Shown here in pieces: positions 1-9,600 of a stretch of DNA of 64,000 nt. The notes under the pieces are model-generated. The model had not been told where the DNA came from, did not search any database, and saw nothing but the letters and a program-made list of their open reading frames with translations. Numbering within the stretch: the first letter of the stretch is position 1; each line of letters opens with the position of its first letter. The DNA is from Tunturibacter empetritectus (GTDB taxonomy: Bacteria; Acidobacteriota; Terriglobia; Terriglobales; Acidobacteriaceae). The position numbers and the translations under genes are program-made. Where the stretch lies: the NCBI RefSeq assembly GCF_040358985.1, contig NZ_CP132932.1, positions 3,968,001 through 4,032,000 of the forward strand, read 5' to 3'.

Positions 1-898
1 TGGAGAGTTGGATGAGGTCGGCGGAGAGGGGGTGGCGATCTTCGATGCTGGTAGCTCGCAGGATGTCGACGCACTCCCAGACTTCGATCCAGTTGCCGGA
101 GAAGCGGCCGAGGGGCTCGTCGTGACTGGTGAGGAGGGCGACGGTGCGGGTACCGGAGGCTTCGCCGGTCTGGACCATGAGTTCAGCGAGGAGCTTGGAC
201 TGGTCGTAGGTGGGCATGAAGGCGCCGCTGCCGGTTTTTACGTCGAGGACGAGGGCGTTGAGGTCTTCGGCTAGTTTTTTGCTCATGATGCTGGCGCAGA
301 TGAGGTAGGGAGATTCGACGGTGCCGGTGTGGTCGCGGAGGGCGTAGAGGATACGGTCGGCGGGGACGAGATGCGGGGTTTGTCCGACGAGGGCTGCGCC
401 GCACTTTTCGAGCGTGAGGAGGAGTTGGTCGAGGGTGAGCTGGGTGTTGAAGCCGGGGATGGTTTCGAGCTTGTCGAGGGTGCCACCGGTGTGGCCGAGG
501 CTGCGGCCGGAGATCATGGGCACGCAGATGCCAGGGATACCGTTGGCGTTGGGCGAGGTTAGGCCTGCGGCAGCGAGGATGGGGGCGATGAGGAGGGAGG
601 TCTTGTCGCCGACGCCGCCGGTGGAGTGCTTGTCGATGGTGAAGCTGTGGAGGGGGGCGGCGTCGAAGGTCTCCCCGGAGTAGCGCATGGCGGTGGTGAG
701 GGTGGCGAGCTCTTGTGGGTTGAGGCCGTGGTGGAAGACGGCCATGAGGAAGGCGGCGATCTGGGCGTCGGTGACGAGTTGTTTTTGTGGCGTGCGTTGA
801 ACGAGGGCGTGGATGAAGGCCTGGATCTCTGCGTCGCTGAGGGCGCGGCCGTCGCGCTTGTGGAGGACGATGTCGATGGGATGGATGGTCTGGGTCAT
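1..898 (-). CDS. deoA: Thymidine / pyrimidine-nucleoside phosphorylase (3' end cut by window edge)
   Basis: The reading frame opens with ATG at 896-898 on the minus strand and runs off the left edge, so about 299 N-terminal residues are visible. It begins MTQTIHPIDIVLHKRDGR and contains the family signature region with KHSTGGVGDKTSLL, the substrate and phosphate-binding stretch of class II nucleoside phosphorylases, followed by the SGRSLGHTGGTLDKLE block. The enzyme cleaves thymidine or uridine with phosphate to the free base and (deoxy)ribose-1-phosphate in the cytoplasm. The cytidine deaminase gene lies 14 bp upstream on the same strand, so the two form a pyrimidine salvage unit. Whether it is thymidine-specific (DeoA) or broad (Pdp) cannot be decided from the part seen. 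Confidence 0.93.
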   Translation of the reverse strand, partial: MTQTIHPIDIVLHKRDGRALSDAEIQAFIHALVQRTPQKQLVTDAQIAAFLMAVFHHGLNPQELATLTTAMRYSGETFDAAPLHSFTIDKHSTGGVGDKTSLLIAPILAAAGLTSPNANGIPGICVPMISGRSLGHTGGTLDKLETIPGFNTQLTLDQLLLTLEKCGAALVGQTPHLVPADRILYALRDHTGTVESPYLICASIMSKKLAEDLNALVLDVKTGSGAFMPTYDQSKLLAELMVQTGEASGTRTVALLTSHDEPLGRFSGNWIEVWECVDILRATSIEDRHPLSADLIQLS

Positions 899-912
899 TT
901 TGGGATCAGCTT

Positions 913-1347
913 TTAGAGGACGAAGGCGGCGGGTAGGAGCTCGGCGATGGTGGCCTGGGCGGTGGCGCCGGCTTCGGCTGGGTAGAAGACGATGGTGTCG
1001 GGGGTGCTGAACTCGTGGATGGTCTGGCGGCAGGCTCCGCAGGGCTGACTCGCGGTGTCGTTGAGGTTGGCGACGGCGATGGCGCGGATGCGGATGCCGG
1101 GGCCTCGGAGGGCGACGGCGGAGGTGATGGCGGTCTGCTCGGCGCAGGTGGTGAGGCGGTAGGAGGCGTTTTCGACGTTGCAGCCGGTTACGATGGTACC
1201 GTCGGTGAGGAGGAGGGCGGCGCCGACGCGGAAGTTGCTGTAGGGTGCGTAGGCGTGGTGCGCGACGGCGGCGGCTTGCTGCTGGAGGGCGGCGATTTGT
1301 GCTGGCGTGAGGGCGCTGGGTGAGGCGGCGGAGAGTTCGGAGGACAT
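913..1347 (-). CDS. cdd: Cytidine deaminase
   Basis: A 144-residue homotetramer-type cytidine deaminase that converts cytidine or deoxycytidine to uridine or deoxyuridine. The zinc site is complete: Cys68 and Glu70 in TTCAEQTAI, and Cys103 and Cys106 in QPCGACRQ; the substrate motif NVENASY precedes it. I take the ATG at 1345-1347 as start, because the protein then begins at the usual distance from the first conserved motif. An upstream in-frame start at 1386 would add 13 residues unlike the family. The gene is followed by thymidine phosphorylase on the same strand and is divergent from the cheA operon, with only about 85 bp for both promoters. Confidence 0.94.
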   Translation of the reverse strand: MSSELSAASPSALTPAQIAALQQQAAAVAHHAYAPYSNFRVGAALLLTDGTIVTGCNVENASYRLTTCAEQTAITSAVALRGPGIRIRAIAVANLNDTASQPCGACRQTIHEFSTPDTIVFYPAEAGATAQATIAELLPAAFVL

Positions 1348-1432
1348 GATGTGAGTGAGGCTATCGGGTGCGGAGGGCGATAGCAAGTGGCGGGCGCCTC
1401 ATGGTTACCGTTCCACGCCCGATATAGGTTGT

Positions 1433-3637
1433 GTGGACGAGCTAACCAAAGAATTTATTGCGGAGAGCCAGGAGGGTCTGGACCGGATGGAGCGGTGCCT
1501 GACCGAGCTGGAGATGCGGCCTGACGATGCTGGATTGCTGGGGGAGATCTTCCGCGCCGTCCATACGATCAAGGGGACGACGGGATTTCTGGGATTCGAT
1601 CGGCTTGAGAAGCTGGCGCATGCTGGAGAGCATCTGCTGGGGTCGCTGCGGGATGGCAGGCTGGAGGTGAACTCGGATCTGATCAGCGGATTGCTTCGTC
1701 TGATGGATGGACTGCGGGCGATTCTGGTGCTGATCGAGGAGACCGGGAGCGAGGGGACTCGGGCGGGCGATGAGGATGGAGAGCTGATCGCTGAGCTGGC
1801 GAGGTTGAATGGGCAGGTGCCTGCAGAGCTGCCGGAGATCGAGGCTCCACAGATTGCCCTGGTGGAGACGACGAAGAGTGAGGGTGTTGCGCCGGTCGCT
1901 TCGAATAGCGGAGCATCTTCGACCTTGCAGCCGCCTGCGTTGCAGCCGACTGTCGTGACTGAGAAGGCGAGCGCGGACAAGACGCTGCGGATCGATGTGG
2001 ATGTGCTGAACCGCATGATGAACCTGGTGGGCGAGCTGGTGTTGACGCGCAACCAGATGCTGCAGAGTGGGATGGAGGCGGCGAACTTTCCTGAGCTGGC
2101 GCGGCGGCTGGATAGCGTTACGGCGGATCTGCGCGAGACGGTGATGCAGGCTCGGATGCAGCCGGTGGGGAATCTGTTTGGGAAGTTTCCGCGGATGGTG
2201 CGGGATCTTGCGAGGACGTGCGGACGCGAGGTGCGGGTTGAGTTTAGCGGGCAGGAGACGGGGCTGGATAAGAGCCTGCTCGAGGCGATTAAAGATCCGC
2301 TGACCCATGCTGTGAGAAATGCCGTCGATCATGGGATCGAGTCGCCTGCAGACCGTGTGCTGGCGGGGAAGTCGGCTGAGGGTTGTCTGAGGCTGAAGGC
2401 GTTCCACCAGAGCGGATCGGTGGTGATTGAGATTGAAGACGATGGCGCCGGGATTCCGATTGAGCGAGTACTGCAGAAGGCGATTGAACGCAATCTGGTA
2501 ACGGCGGAAGATGCTGCGGGGATGTCGGAGCGGGAGGCGTTGCAGCTTATTTTTCTGCCGGGATTTTCGACGGCCGCTGCGGTGACTACGGTCTCCGGGC
2601 GCGGTGTCGGCATGGATGTGGTGCGGGCCAACGTGGAAAAGGTTGGCGGGAGCGTTGAGGTCGAGTCTCGCAGGGGAATAGGGACTACGTTGCGCCTGCG
2701 GGTGCCGCTGACGCTGGCGATCGTTCCTTCGCTGGTGGTGAAGAGCGGGGGACAGGCGTTTGCGCTGCCGCAGAGCACGCTGGTGGAGCTGGTGGATATT
2801 CCGGAGCGTGAGTTTGCGCAGGTGGTGCAGCGGATCGGTTCGTCGGAGTTGTATCGGCTGCGAGAACGTTTGTTGCCGATGGTTTGGCTTGATCGGTTGC
2901 TGGGGTTGGAGGCGGATAATCCGGACCAGTCGAAGGGACACTACCTGGCGGTGCTGGAGGCGGAGGGCTGCAGGTACGGGCTGGTGGTCGATGACCTGAT
3001 GTCTCCCGAGGAGATTGTGGTGAAGCCGCTGTCGCCGGTGCTGCGGGAGATCGGCTTGTTTTCTGGCGCGACGGTGCTGGGCAATGGAACGCTGGCTTTG
3101 ATTCTGGATATCGGTGCAACTGCGGCGCGAGCTGGAGTGAAGCCGATCGAAGAGGAGGTCTCTGGAATCGGCGCTGGCGAGGCTGCGGTGCTGGAGGATG
3201 CGGGAATCTCGTTCCTGATCTTTGAGGATCGGGTGAGAGAGCGAACGGCGCTGCCGCTGGATGTGGTGGAGCGAATTGAGAGCGTGCCGCTGGGACAGAT
3301 TGAGTATGCGGGGGGGCGTCCGTTGCTGCAGTATCGCGGCGAACTGCTGCCGCTGAGGGATGAAGGTGGTGTGCTGATGGAGTTGGAGTCTGTCCGGCAG
3401 GTGGGCGAAGAGACGATGGTGACGGTGCTGATCTGCGGCGATGCCAGCGTGGGAGGAGCGCAGCGTGGAGGAATTGTGGTGCGGCAGGTTCTAGATGTTT
3501 CGACGGGAACCTTGATCGATCAGGGTGAGGCGAGCCATGAGACGGGGATGGAGCTTGCCCTGGTGAAGGAGAAGCTGACGCAGGTTCATCGTGAGTTTGG
3601 TGTGAAGGCGAAGGCCGCCTGGCAGGAGGTTGCGTGA
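1433..3637 (+). CDS. cheA: Chemotaxis histidine kinase CheA with two C-terminal CheW-like domains
   Basis: Sensor kinase that autophosphorylates and passes phosphate to CheY and CheB. From the GTG at 1433 (734 residues) the domains are: HPt at 1-115 with phospho-acceptor His44 in RAVHTIKGTTGFLG; a linker of about 65 residues with no recognisable CheY-binding P2 domain; dimerisation region at 183-245; ATPase at 246-425 with N-box HAVRNAVDHGIE, G1 DDGAGI and G2 GRGVGMDVV; a CheW-like P5 domain at about 426-570; and a second CheW-like region at about 590-725. GTG 1433 is preferred because the HPt domain then starts at once (VDELTKEFI); the longer frame from 1355 would add 26 residues unlike the family. 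First gene of cheA-cheW-cheY-cheB-cheR. Confidence 0.93.
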   Translation: MDELTKEFIAESQEGLDRMERCLTELEMRPDDAGLLGEIFRAVHTIKGTTGFLGFDRLEKLAHAGEHLLGSLRDGRLEVNSDLISGLLRLMDGLRAILVLIEETGSEGTRAGDEDGELIAELARLNGQVPAELPEIEAPQIALVETTKSEGVAPVASNSGASSTLQPPALQPTVVTEKASADKTLRIDVDVLNRMMNLVGELVLTRNQMLQSGMEAANFPELARRLDSVTADLRETVMQARMQPVGNLFGKFPRMVRDLARTCGREVRVEFSGQETGLDKSLLEAIKDPLTHAVRNAVDHGIESPADRVLAGKSAEGCLRLKAFHQSGSVVIEIEDDGAGIPIERVLQKAIERNLVTAEDAAGMSEREALQLIFLPGFSTAAAVTTVSGRGVGMDVVRANVEKVGGSVEVESRRGIGTTLRLRVPLTLAIVPSLVVKSGGQAFALPQSTLVELVDIPEREFAQVVQRIGSSELYRLRERLLPMVWLDRLLGLEADNPDQSKGHYLAVLEAEGCRYGLVVDDLMSPEEIVVKPLSPVLREIGLFSGATVLGNGTLALILDIGATAARAGVKPIEEEVSGIGAGEAAVLEDAGISFLIFEDRVRERTALPLDVVERIESVPLGQIEYAGGRPLLQYRGELLPLRDEGGVLMELESVRQVGEETMVTVLICGDASVGGAQRGGIVVRQVLDVSTGTLIDQGEASHETGMELALVKEKLTQVHREFGVKAKAAWQEVA

Positions 3638-4167
3638 AGATAGCCGGTCGGGAGAAGGCGGACGCGATTCAGGATGAGAGTGATGCAGTCTCGCTTTGTT
3701 CGTTTTACGCGGGCAGTGAGATGTTCGGCATCGATACAAGGAAGATACGCGAGGTGCTGGGGGAGAGGGATCTGCAGCGGGTGCCGATGTCGCCTGCGTT
3801 TATCGCGGGCGTTGTCCCTTATCGCGGCGAGGTGCTGACGACGGTGAATCTTCGGGCGCTGTTGGGGATGGAGGCGCACTCCGGCAGATGCTGCGTGCTG
3901 GTGATGGCGGAGGACGAGGCTGCGGAGCGGTTTGGGCTGGTGGTGGATGCGGTGGGCGGAGTGGTGACGGTGAGCCGCCGCGCGTTAGAAGACAATCCCT
4001 GCACCTTGGAGGCGAGGGGCAAATGGTTGTTCGATGGAGCCTACAAGATGGACGCGGGCTTGATGGTGCAGCTGGATCCGCGGAAGCTGTCGCCGTCGCG
4101 CCTGTCGGAGGTGGGATTGTTCAAGAGCAGTTCGAATGGAGGCATAGATGCGAGCCCTGATCGTTGA
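3634..4167 (+). CDS. cheW: CheW-type chemotaxis coupling protein
   Basis: Scaffold protein of 177 residues linking receptors to CheA. The CheW fold is recognisable from LCSFYAGSEMFGIDTRKIRE through VPYRGEVLTTVNLRALLG to FGLVVDAVGGVVTV. The gene starts with GTG at 3634, overlapping the cheA stop by four bases, with a strong ribosome-binding site (AGGAGGT) just upstream inside cheA, so translation is coupled. The last 20 bases overlap cheY. The tail after residue 140 is longer than in minimal CheW. No methyl-accepting receptor gene is next to it, so its receptor must be encoded outside the window. Confidence 0.9.
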   Translation: MKIAGREKADAIQDESDAVSLCSFYAGSEMFGIDTRKIREVLGERDLQRVPMSPAFIAGVVPYRGEVLTTVNLRALLGMEAHSGRCCVLVMAEDEAAERFGLVVDAVGGVVTVSRRALEDNPCTLEARGKWLFDGAYKMDAGLMVQLDPRKLSPSRLSEVGLFKSSSNGGIDASPDR

Positions 4168-4519
4168 TGATTCAAGTTTTATCAGAGAGTATCTGCGGCA
4201 CCTGCTGGGCCGGATGGATGTGGTGTGTGAAGAGGCGAAGGATGGGAGCGACGCGCTGGCTGTACTTCGGGCGGAGGAGTCATTCGACCTGATGCTGCTG
4301 GATGTGAACATGCCGGTGATGAACGGGCTGGAGTGCGTGAAGAAGTTGCGCGAGGCTAAGCTTGGGCCAGAGATGAAGGTGATGATGGTGACGACCGAGG
4401 CCGATCACTCGTTTATCACGACGGCGCTGGACAATGGCGCAGATGAGTTTCTGATGAAGCCGTTTACTCCGGAGAGCCTTCGGGAGAAGATGCTTCTGCT
4501 TGGCGTCATCGCAGCTTGA
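4148..4519 (+). CDS. cheY: CheY-like single-domain response regulator
   Basis: A 123-residue stand-alone receiver domain. The acidic pocket Asp7-Asp8, the phospho-acceptor Asp52 in LLDVNMPVMNG, the Thr82-Thr83 switch region and Lys104 in FLMKPFTPES are all present, so it should be phosphorylated by the CheA upstream. It overlaps the end of cheW by 20 bases and lies 37 bp before the chosen cheB start. In a flagellated cell the target would be the motor switch; no flagellar or pilus gene is in the window, so the output is not known from this sequence. Confidence 0.9.
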   Translation: MRALIVDDSSFIREYLRHLLGRMDVVCEEAKDGSDALAVLRAEESFDLMLLDVNMPVMNGLECVKKLREAKLGPEMKVMMVTTEADHSFITTALDNGADEFLMKPFTPESLREKMLLLGVIAA

Positions 4520-4556
4520 CGTTGTGGGCGAGAGAGAAAGTCTGAGGACAGCAGAT

Positions 4557-5786
4557 ATGGGATCCATGGCGGAGCGGCCGCTCCGCATTCTTGCAGCGGA
4601 CGACTCGGCGGTGATGCGCGGGGTGATGTGGAAGCTGTTTCAGAGTCACGCGAAGGATCGATCGAGCGAACTGCCTCGCATGGTGTTGTGCGGAGTGGCG
4701 CTCGATGGGGTGGATTGTCTGGAGTCGGTAAAGCGGCTATCGCCGGATGTTCTGGTGCTGGATCTTGAGATGCCGAGGTTGAACGGGCTGGAGGTTTTGC
4801 GTCGCCTGCAGGTGGAGTATCCGGGGCTGCCGGTGATCATGTGCAGTGCTCATACAGAGCGTGGGGCGAGATCCACGCTGGAGGCGCTGGCGTGTGGCGC
4901 GGCAGACTATGTGACCAAGCCGGCGGAGCAACGGGATTTTGCGACAGCGATGCTTTCGCTTTCGCAGCAACTGCTGCCGCGGATTGCTGCGCTAGCCAGA
5001 GGAGCGAAGCGGAAGCAGGAGAGCGTGGTCACGCGGGATGGCTCGAGCAACGCGGGCAGGGCTCCGGCTGGTACGACGTTGCCGAAGTCGCCCGCTCCGA
5101 TTGAGCTGGTGGTGATCGGATTGTCTACCGGTGGGCCATCGGCACTGGAGCAGTTGTTGCCGCGATTGCCCGCAGATTTTCCTGTTCCGGTGTTGATCGT
5201 TCAGCATATGCCGAAGCTGTTTACCGGTGCGCTGGCGGAGCGGCTGGATAAATGCTGTTCGCTGCGGGTGAAAGAAGCCTATGAGAACGCGATGATTCGA
5301 CCGGGCACGATCTGGCTGGCTCCGGGGGATGCGCACATGGAGGTAGGCCCAGGCAACGGGTTGACGGACAGGCAGGACGCGGGGTTGGCTGGGCGGAGCA
5401 GCAGGGTTCGGCTGCATCAGCGGGAGCCTTTGAATCACTGCAGGCCTGCCGTGGACTATCTGTTCTTTTCTGCGGCACGGATGTATGGCGCATCGGCGCT
5501 GGCGCTGGTGATGACGGGCATGGGCGCCGATGGGCTGGATGGAGCGCGGGCCGTCCATGAACGCGGGGGCGTGGTGCTGGCGCAGGACGAGGCGAGCTCT
5601 GCAGTCTGGGGTATGCCAGCCAAGGTGACCGAGGCTGGAATTGCAAGCGCAACGCTTCCGCTGGGGGAGATTGCGGGTGCGCTGAATCAGAGGGTCAACG
5701 CGGGAAGACTGACGAAGATGGAGACGGCACGCCTTGCAATCTCGGCGATGGCGCCGCGACGGGAGATCAACGATGGCCTGCTCTGA
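4557..5786 (+). CDS. cheB: Chemotaxis protein-glutamate methylesterase CheB
   Basis: Two-domain response regulator and methylesterase that removes methyl groups from, and deamidates, chemoreceptors. From the ATG at 4557 (409 residues) the receiver domain has phospho-acceptor Asp69 in VLDLEMPRLNG. A variable linker follows, then the esterase domain with the triad Ser190 (GLSTGGPSA), His217 (VQHMPK) and Asp324 (TGMGADGLDG). The frame is open further back to a TTG at 4500 inside cheY, but the ATG at 4557 has a GAGGA ribosome-binding site eight bases ahead and puts the receiver start at the normal place. The gene overlaps cheR by 14 bases. It sits in the same operon as its kinase and the opposing methyltransferase. 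Confidence 0.92.
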   Translation: MGSMAERPLRILAADDSAVMRGVMWKLFQSHAKDRSSELPRMVLCGVALDGVDCLESVKRLSPDVLVLDLEMPRLNGLEVLRRLQVEYPGLPVIMCSAHTERGARSTLEALACGAADYVTKPAEQRDFATAMLSLSQQLLPRIAALARGAKRKQESVVTRDGSSNAGRAPAGTTLPKSPAPIELVVIGLSTGGPSALEQLLPRLPADFPVPVLIVQHMPKLFTGALAERLDKCCSLRVKEAYENAMIRPGTIWLAPGDAHMEVGPGNGLTDRQDAGLAGRSSRVRLHQREPLNHCRPAVDYLFFSAARMYGASALALVMTGMGADGLDGARAVHERGGVVLAQDEASSAVWGMPAKVTEAGIASATLPLGEIAGALNQRVNAGRLTKMETARLAISAMAPRREINDGLL

Positions 5787-6600
5787 TACGGACTACGCTT
5801 ATCTTCGTGAGCTTGTACTGGAGCAGTCGGCGAACCTGATTGATCCGTCGCGCAATGCTCTGTTTGACACGAGGCTGACACCGATCGCACGGTTATCGGG
5901 CGCGGATAGTCTTCAGGATTTTGTGAATATGTTGAAGGCGGGGCGGCCGGCTCATCTGCATCGCGCGGTTGCTGAGGCGATGACGATCAATGAGACGAGT
6001 TTCTTCCGCGATATGAGGCCGTTTGAGATGCTGCGGCAGATTCTGATTCCGCGACTGTTGGAACGTCGAGGGGAGCAGCAGCGGCTGCGGATCTGGAGTG
6101 CGGCGAGTTCGACCGGGCAGGAGGCTTACAGTTTGGCGATGATGATTGCGGAGCACTTTCCGGAGATTGCGAGCTGGGATGTGAAGATCATCGGCACCGA
6201 CATCTCGCGGCACGTGGTCGATTATGCGCAGAAGGGGCGGTATCGGCGGCTGGAGGTCAATCGCGGACTGCCGGCGCGGATGCTGTTGAAGTATATGACC
6301 CGACACGGCGAGGAGTGGGAGGTCAGCCCGCAGATTCGGTCGATGTGCGAGTTTCATTATGCCAATCTATGTACTCCGTTGCCTTTGCTGCCGACATTCG
6401 ATTTGGTGTTGTTGAGAAATGTGCTGCTTTATTTTTCTCAGCAGGACCGAAGGACGCTCTTCAGGGAGATTCACCGGAAGCTGTCTCCTGCCGGGTATTT
6501 GGTGCTGGGGAATGCGGAGCAGGCGGAGGATTCTACGAATCTTTTTGAGGTGGAGTTTGGGGCGGACTGCTACTTCTACAGTCCGGTGAGTGAGAGTTGA
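5773..6600 (+). CDS. cheR: Chemotaxis protein methyltransferase CheR
   Basis: SAM-dependent methyltransferase acting on glutamate residues of chemoreceptors, 275 residues from the ATG at 5773. An N-terminal helical domain (YAYLRELVLEQSANLI) leads to the INETSFFRD motif, then the SAM-binding loop SAASSTGQEAYSLAMM and the typical FDLVLLRNVLLYFS motif. The start chosen lies in the last codons of cheB, with GGGAG upstream; a start at 5734 would add 13 basic residues unlike the family. Last gene of the chemosensory operon; about 70 bp follow before lhr. Confidence 0.92.
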   Translation: MACSDTDYAYLRELVLEQSANLIDPSRNALFDTRLTPIARLSGADSLQDFVNMLKAGRPAHLHRAVAEAMTINETSFFRDMRPFEMLRQILIPRLLERRGEQQRLRIWSAASSTGQEAYSLAMMIAEHFPEIASWDVKIIGTDISRHVVDYAQKGRYRRLEVNRGLPARMLLKYMTRHGEEWEVSPQIRSMCEFHYANLCTPLPLLPTFDLVLLRNVLLYFSQQDRRTLFREIHRKLSPAGYLVLGNAEQAEDSTNLFEVEFGADCYFYSPVSES

Positions 6601-6669
6601 GGGGATTGAGGACAGGTCGCGGCTGGACCTGAGAGCTTGGGCGCGCATCCAATATAGTGTGCGGCAGTT

Positions 6670-9600
6670 ATGCTGCAAAGAGCGCACACTTTGACTATGC
6701 CGCCAAAGACTTCTAAGCCTTCGAAGCCTGACAAGAAGATAGTACCGGAGAAGACGGAGCCACTGCTGCCTGAGAAGCTCGCGGGTGAGACCGCGCTTGG
6801 GCTGTTTCATCCGATTACTGCGAAGTGGTTTCGGGCTGTGTTTGAAGCGCCGACGGCTCCACAAGTGGAGGGCTGGCCGGCGATCGCTCGTGGTGAGTCG
6901 ACGCTGATCCTTGCGCCGACGGGCACGGGCAAGACGCTGACGGCGTTTCTGTGGTGTCTCGACAGATTGATGATGCGGACGGCTCCCGAGGCTGCGAGCG
7001 GGTGCAGGGTGGTGTATCTTTCGCCGCTGAAGGCGCTGGCGGCGGATGTGGAGCGCAATCTCAGGTCTCCTCTTGTAGGGATTGCCAACATGGCGAAGCG
7101 TGAGGGCGTCATGGTGCGGATGCCGGAGATCAGCGTGCGCACGGGGGACACACCGCAGAAGGAGCGCGCGCGGTTTCGGAGGCACCCTGGCGACATTCTG
7201 ATTACTACGCCGGAGAGTCTGTACCTGATGCTGACCTCGGAGGCGGGGGAGGCGCTGCGGTCGGTGGAGACGGTGATTGTGGATGAGATTCATGCACTGG
7301 TGCCGAGCAAACGCGGGGCACATATGGCGTTGTCGCTGGAGCGGCTGGAGGCGTTGACGGGGAGGAGGCTGCAGCGGATTGGTTTGTCGGCTACGCAACG
7401 GCCGCTGGAGGAGGTGGCGCGATTTCTTGGTGGGGCGGAGGCAGCGGCTCAGCGAGTCGGCGAGTCAGCGGGACAGCAGGTCAGCGAGTCAGCGAGTCAG
7501 CGGATCAGCGAAGCGGCTGGTGAGTTGAGCGTGGTTGAGCCGGCGCTTGATGTGAGTCGTGTGTTGATGAGTACGGCCAGTGACGATGGGGTGAGGCCGG
7601 ATGTTGGCGCGGATGCTCCACTGTATCGGCCAGTGACGGTGGTGAACGCCGGAGCGCGGAAGGTGCTGGAGCTGAAGGTTGAGGTTCCGGTGGAGGATAT
7701 GGCCCGGCTGGGGGAGATTCAGGAGCAGCCCAGTGGGCCGGCTTCGCAGGGGCCGAAGAGAACTTCGATCTGGCAGTCGATTCATCCGAGACTGCTGGAG
7801 ATTATTCAAGGGCGGACGTCTACGCTGATCTTCGTGAATGCTCGAAGGGTGGCGGAGCGGCTGGCTGGGGCGTTGAATGAGCTTGCGGGAGAGCAGATTG
7901 CGCGGGCGCATCATGGTTCGCTTGCGTCAACGCAGAGGACGGAGATCGAGGAGCTGCTGAAGGCGGGAAAGATCAAGGCGCTGGTGGCGACTTCGTCGCT
8001 TGAATTGGGGATCGATATGGGGGCGATCGACCTGGTGATTCAGATTGAGGCTCCGCCCTCTGTGGCTAGTGGGATGCAGCGGATTGGAAGAGCGGGGCAC
8101 CAGGTGGGCGCTCCGTCCAATGGGATTATCTTTCCGAAGTATCGAGCGGATCTGATTGCGTGTGCGGCGGTGACGCGGGCGATGCATGAGGGGCACGTGG
8201 AGTCGACGCGGTTTCTGCGGAACCCGCTGGATGTGCTGGCGCAGCAGATGGTGGCGGTGATTGCTCATCCTCCACTGAACGTTGCCGATGCGGAGCGGCG
8301 ATCGAAGCATAAGACGGAAGAAGAGGAGAGTCCAGGAATTAGTTATGCGGCGCTGTTCGGGTTGGTTCGGAGTGCGGCTCCGTTTGCGGGGTTGAGCCAG
8401 AGTGTCTTCGATGGAGTGCTGGATATGCTGGCGGGGCGGTATCCGTCGGATGAGTTTGCCGAGTTGCGGCCGCGGATTACCTGGGACAGGACGAGGAACT
8501 GGATTACACCGCGTGCCGGGGTGAAACGGATTGCGATTCTGAACGGGGGGACGATTCCTGATCGCGGGACGTATGGGGTGTTTCTGGCGGGGCAACGCTC
8601 GAAGCCTGTGCGGGTGGGGGAGCTGGACGAGGAGATGGTCTTCGAGAGCCGGACGGGAGATACGTTTATCCTTGGGGCTTCGACTTGGCGGATCGATGAG
8701 ATCACGCATGACCGGGTGCTGGTGACACCGGCTCCGGGTGAGGCGGGGAAGATGCCGTTCTGGCATGGAGATCAGGCGGGACGGCCGCTGGAGTTTGGGC
8801 GAAGAATTGGGGCGCTGGTGAGGGAGTTGCGCGATGCTCCGCGCAGCGTGGCGATGGCACGGCTGACGGCGGAGCATGATCTGGAGCCAGGGGCGGCGGA
8901 GAATGTGCTGCGGTATCTGGCGGATCAGGAGTTGGCTACGGTCAATGTTCCGGATGATCAGAACATTGTGGTGGAGCGGGTGAGGGATGAGCTGGGGGAT
9001 TGGCGGGTTTGTGTGCTGACTCCGTTTGGCAGCCGGGTACATGCGCCGTGGGCGATGGCGGTAACGGCGAAGCTTCGCGCGGGGAACGGGCAGGAGGTGG
9101 AGACGATGTGGTCGGAGGATGGCTTTGTGCTGCGCTTTCCTGAGACCGAGGAGGCTCCTGCGATTGAACCGATTCTGCTGGAGGCTGAGGAGGCTGCGGA
9201 GCTGGTGCTGCGGCAGCTGGGGTCGACGGCACTGTTTGCGGCGAAGTTTCGCGAGAGCGCGGCGCGGGCTTTGTTGCTGCCTAGGAGGAGGGCGGATGGA
9301 CGGACGCCGCTGTGGCAGCAGAGGAAGAGGGCGTATGACTTGTTGAGTGTTGCGAGCCGGTATGCTTCGTTTCCGATTGTGCTTGAGGCTTACCGGGAGT
9401 GCCTGCGGGATGTGTTCGATATGCCAGCGCTGATGGAGACGCTGCGTGCGGTGCAGAACAGAAGTCTGCGGGTGCATACGGTGGACTCGCGGACGCCTTC
9501 GCCGTTTGCTTCGGCGCTGCTGTTCAGTTATGTGGCGAACTATATCTATGACGGAGATGCACCGCTGGCAGAGAGGCGGGCGCAGGCGCTTTCGATCGAT

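Noticed and set aside
1348..1386. Longer N-terminus for cytidine deaminase from an upstream start
   Set aside because: The extra 13 residues do not match the family; the ATG at 1347 fits the usual length.
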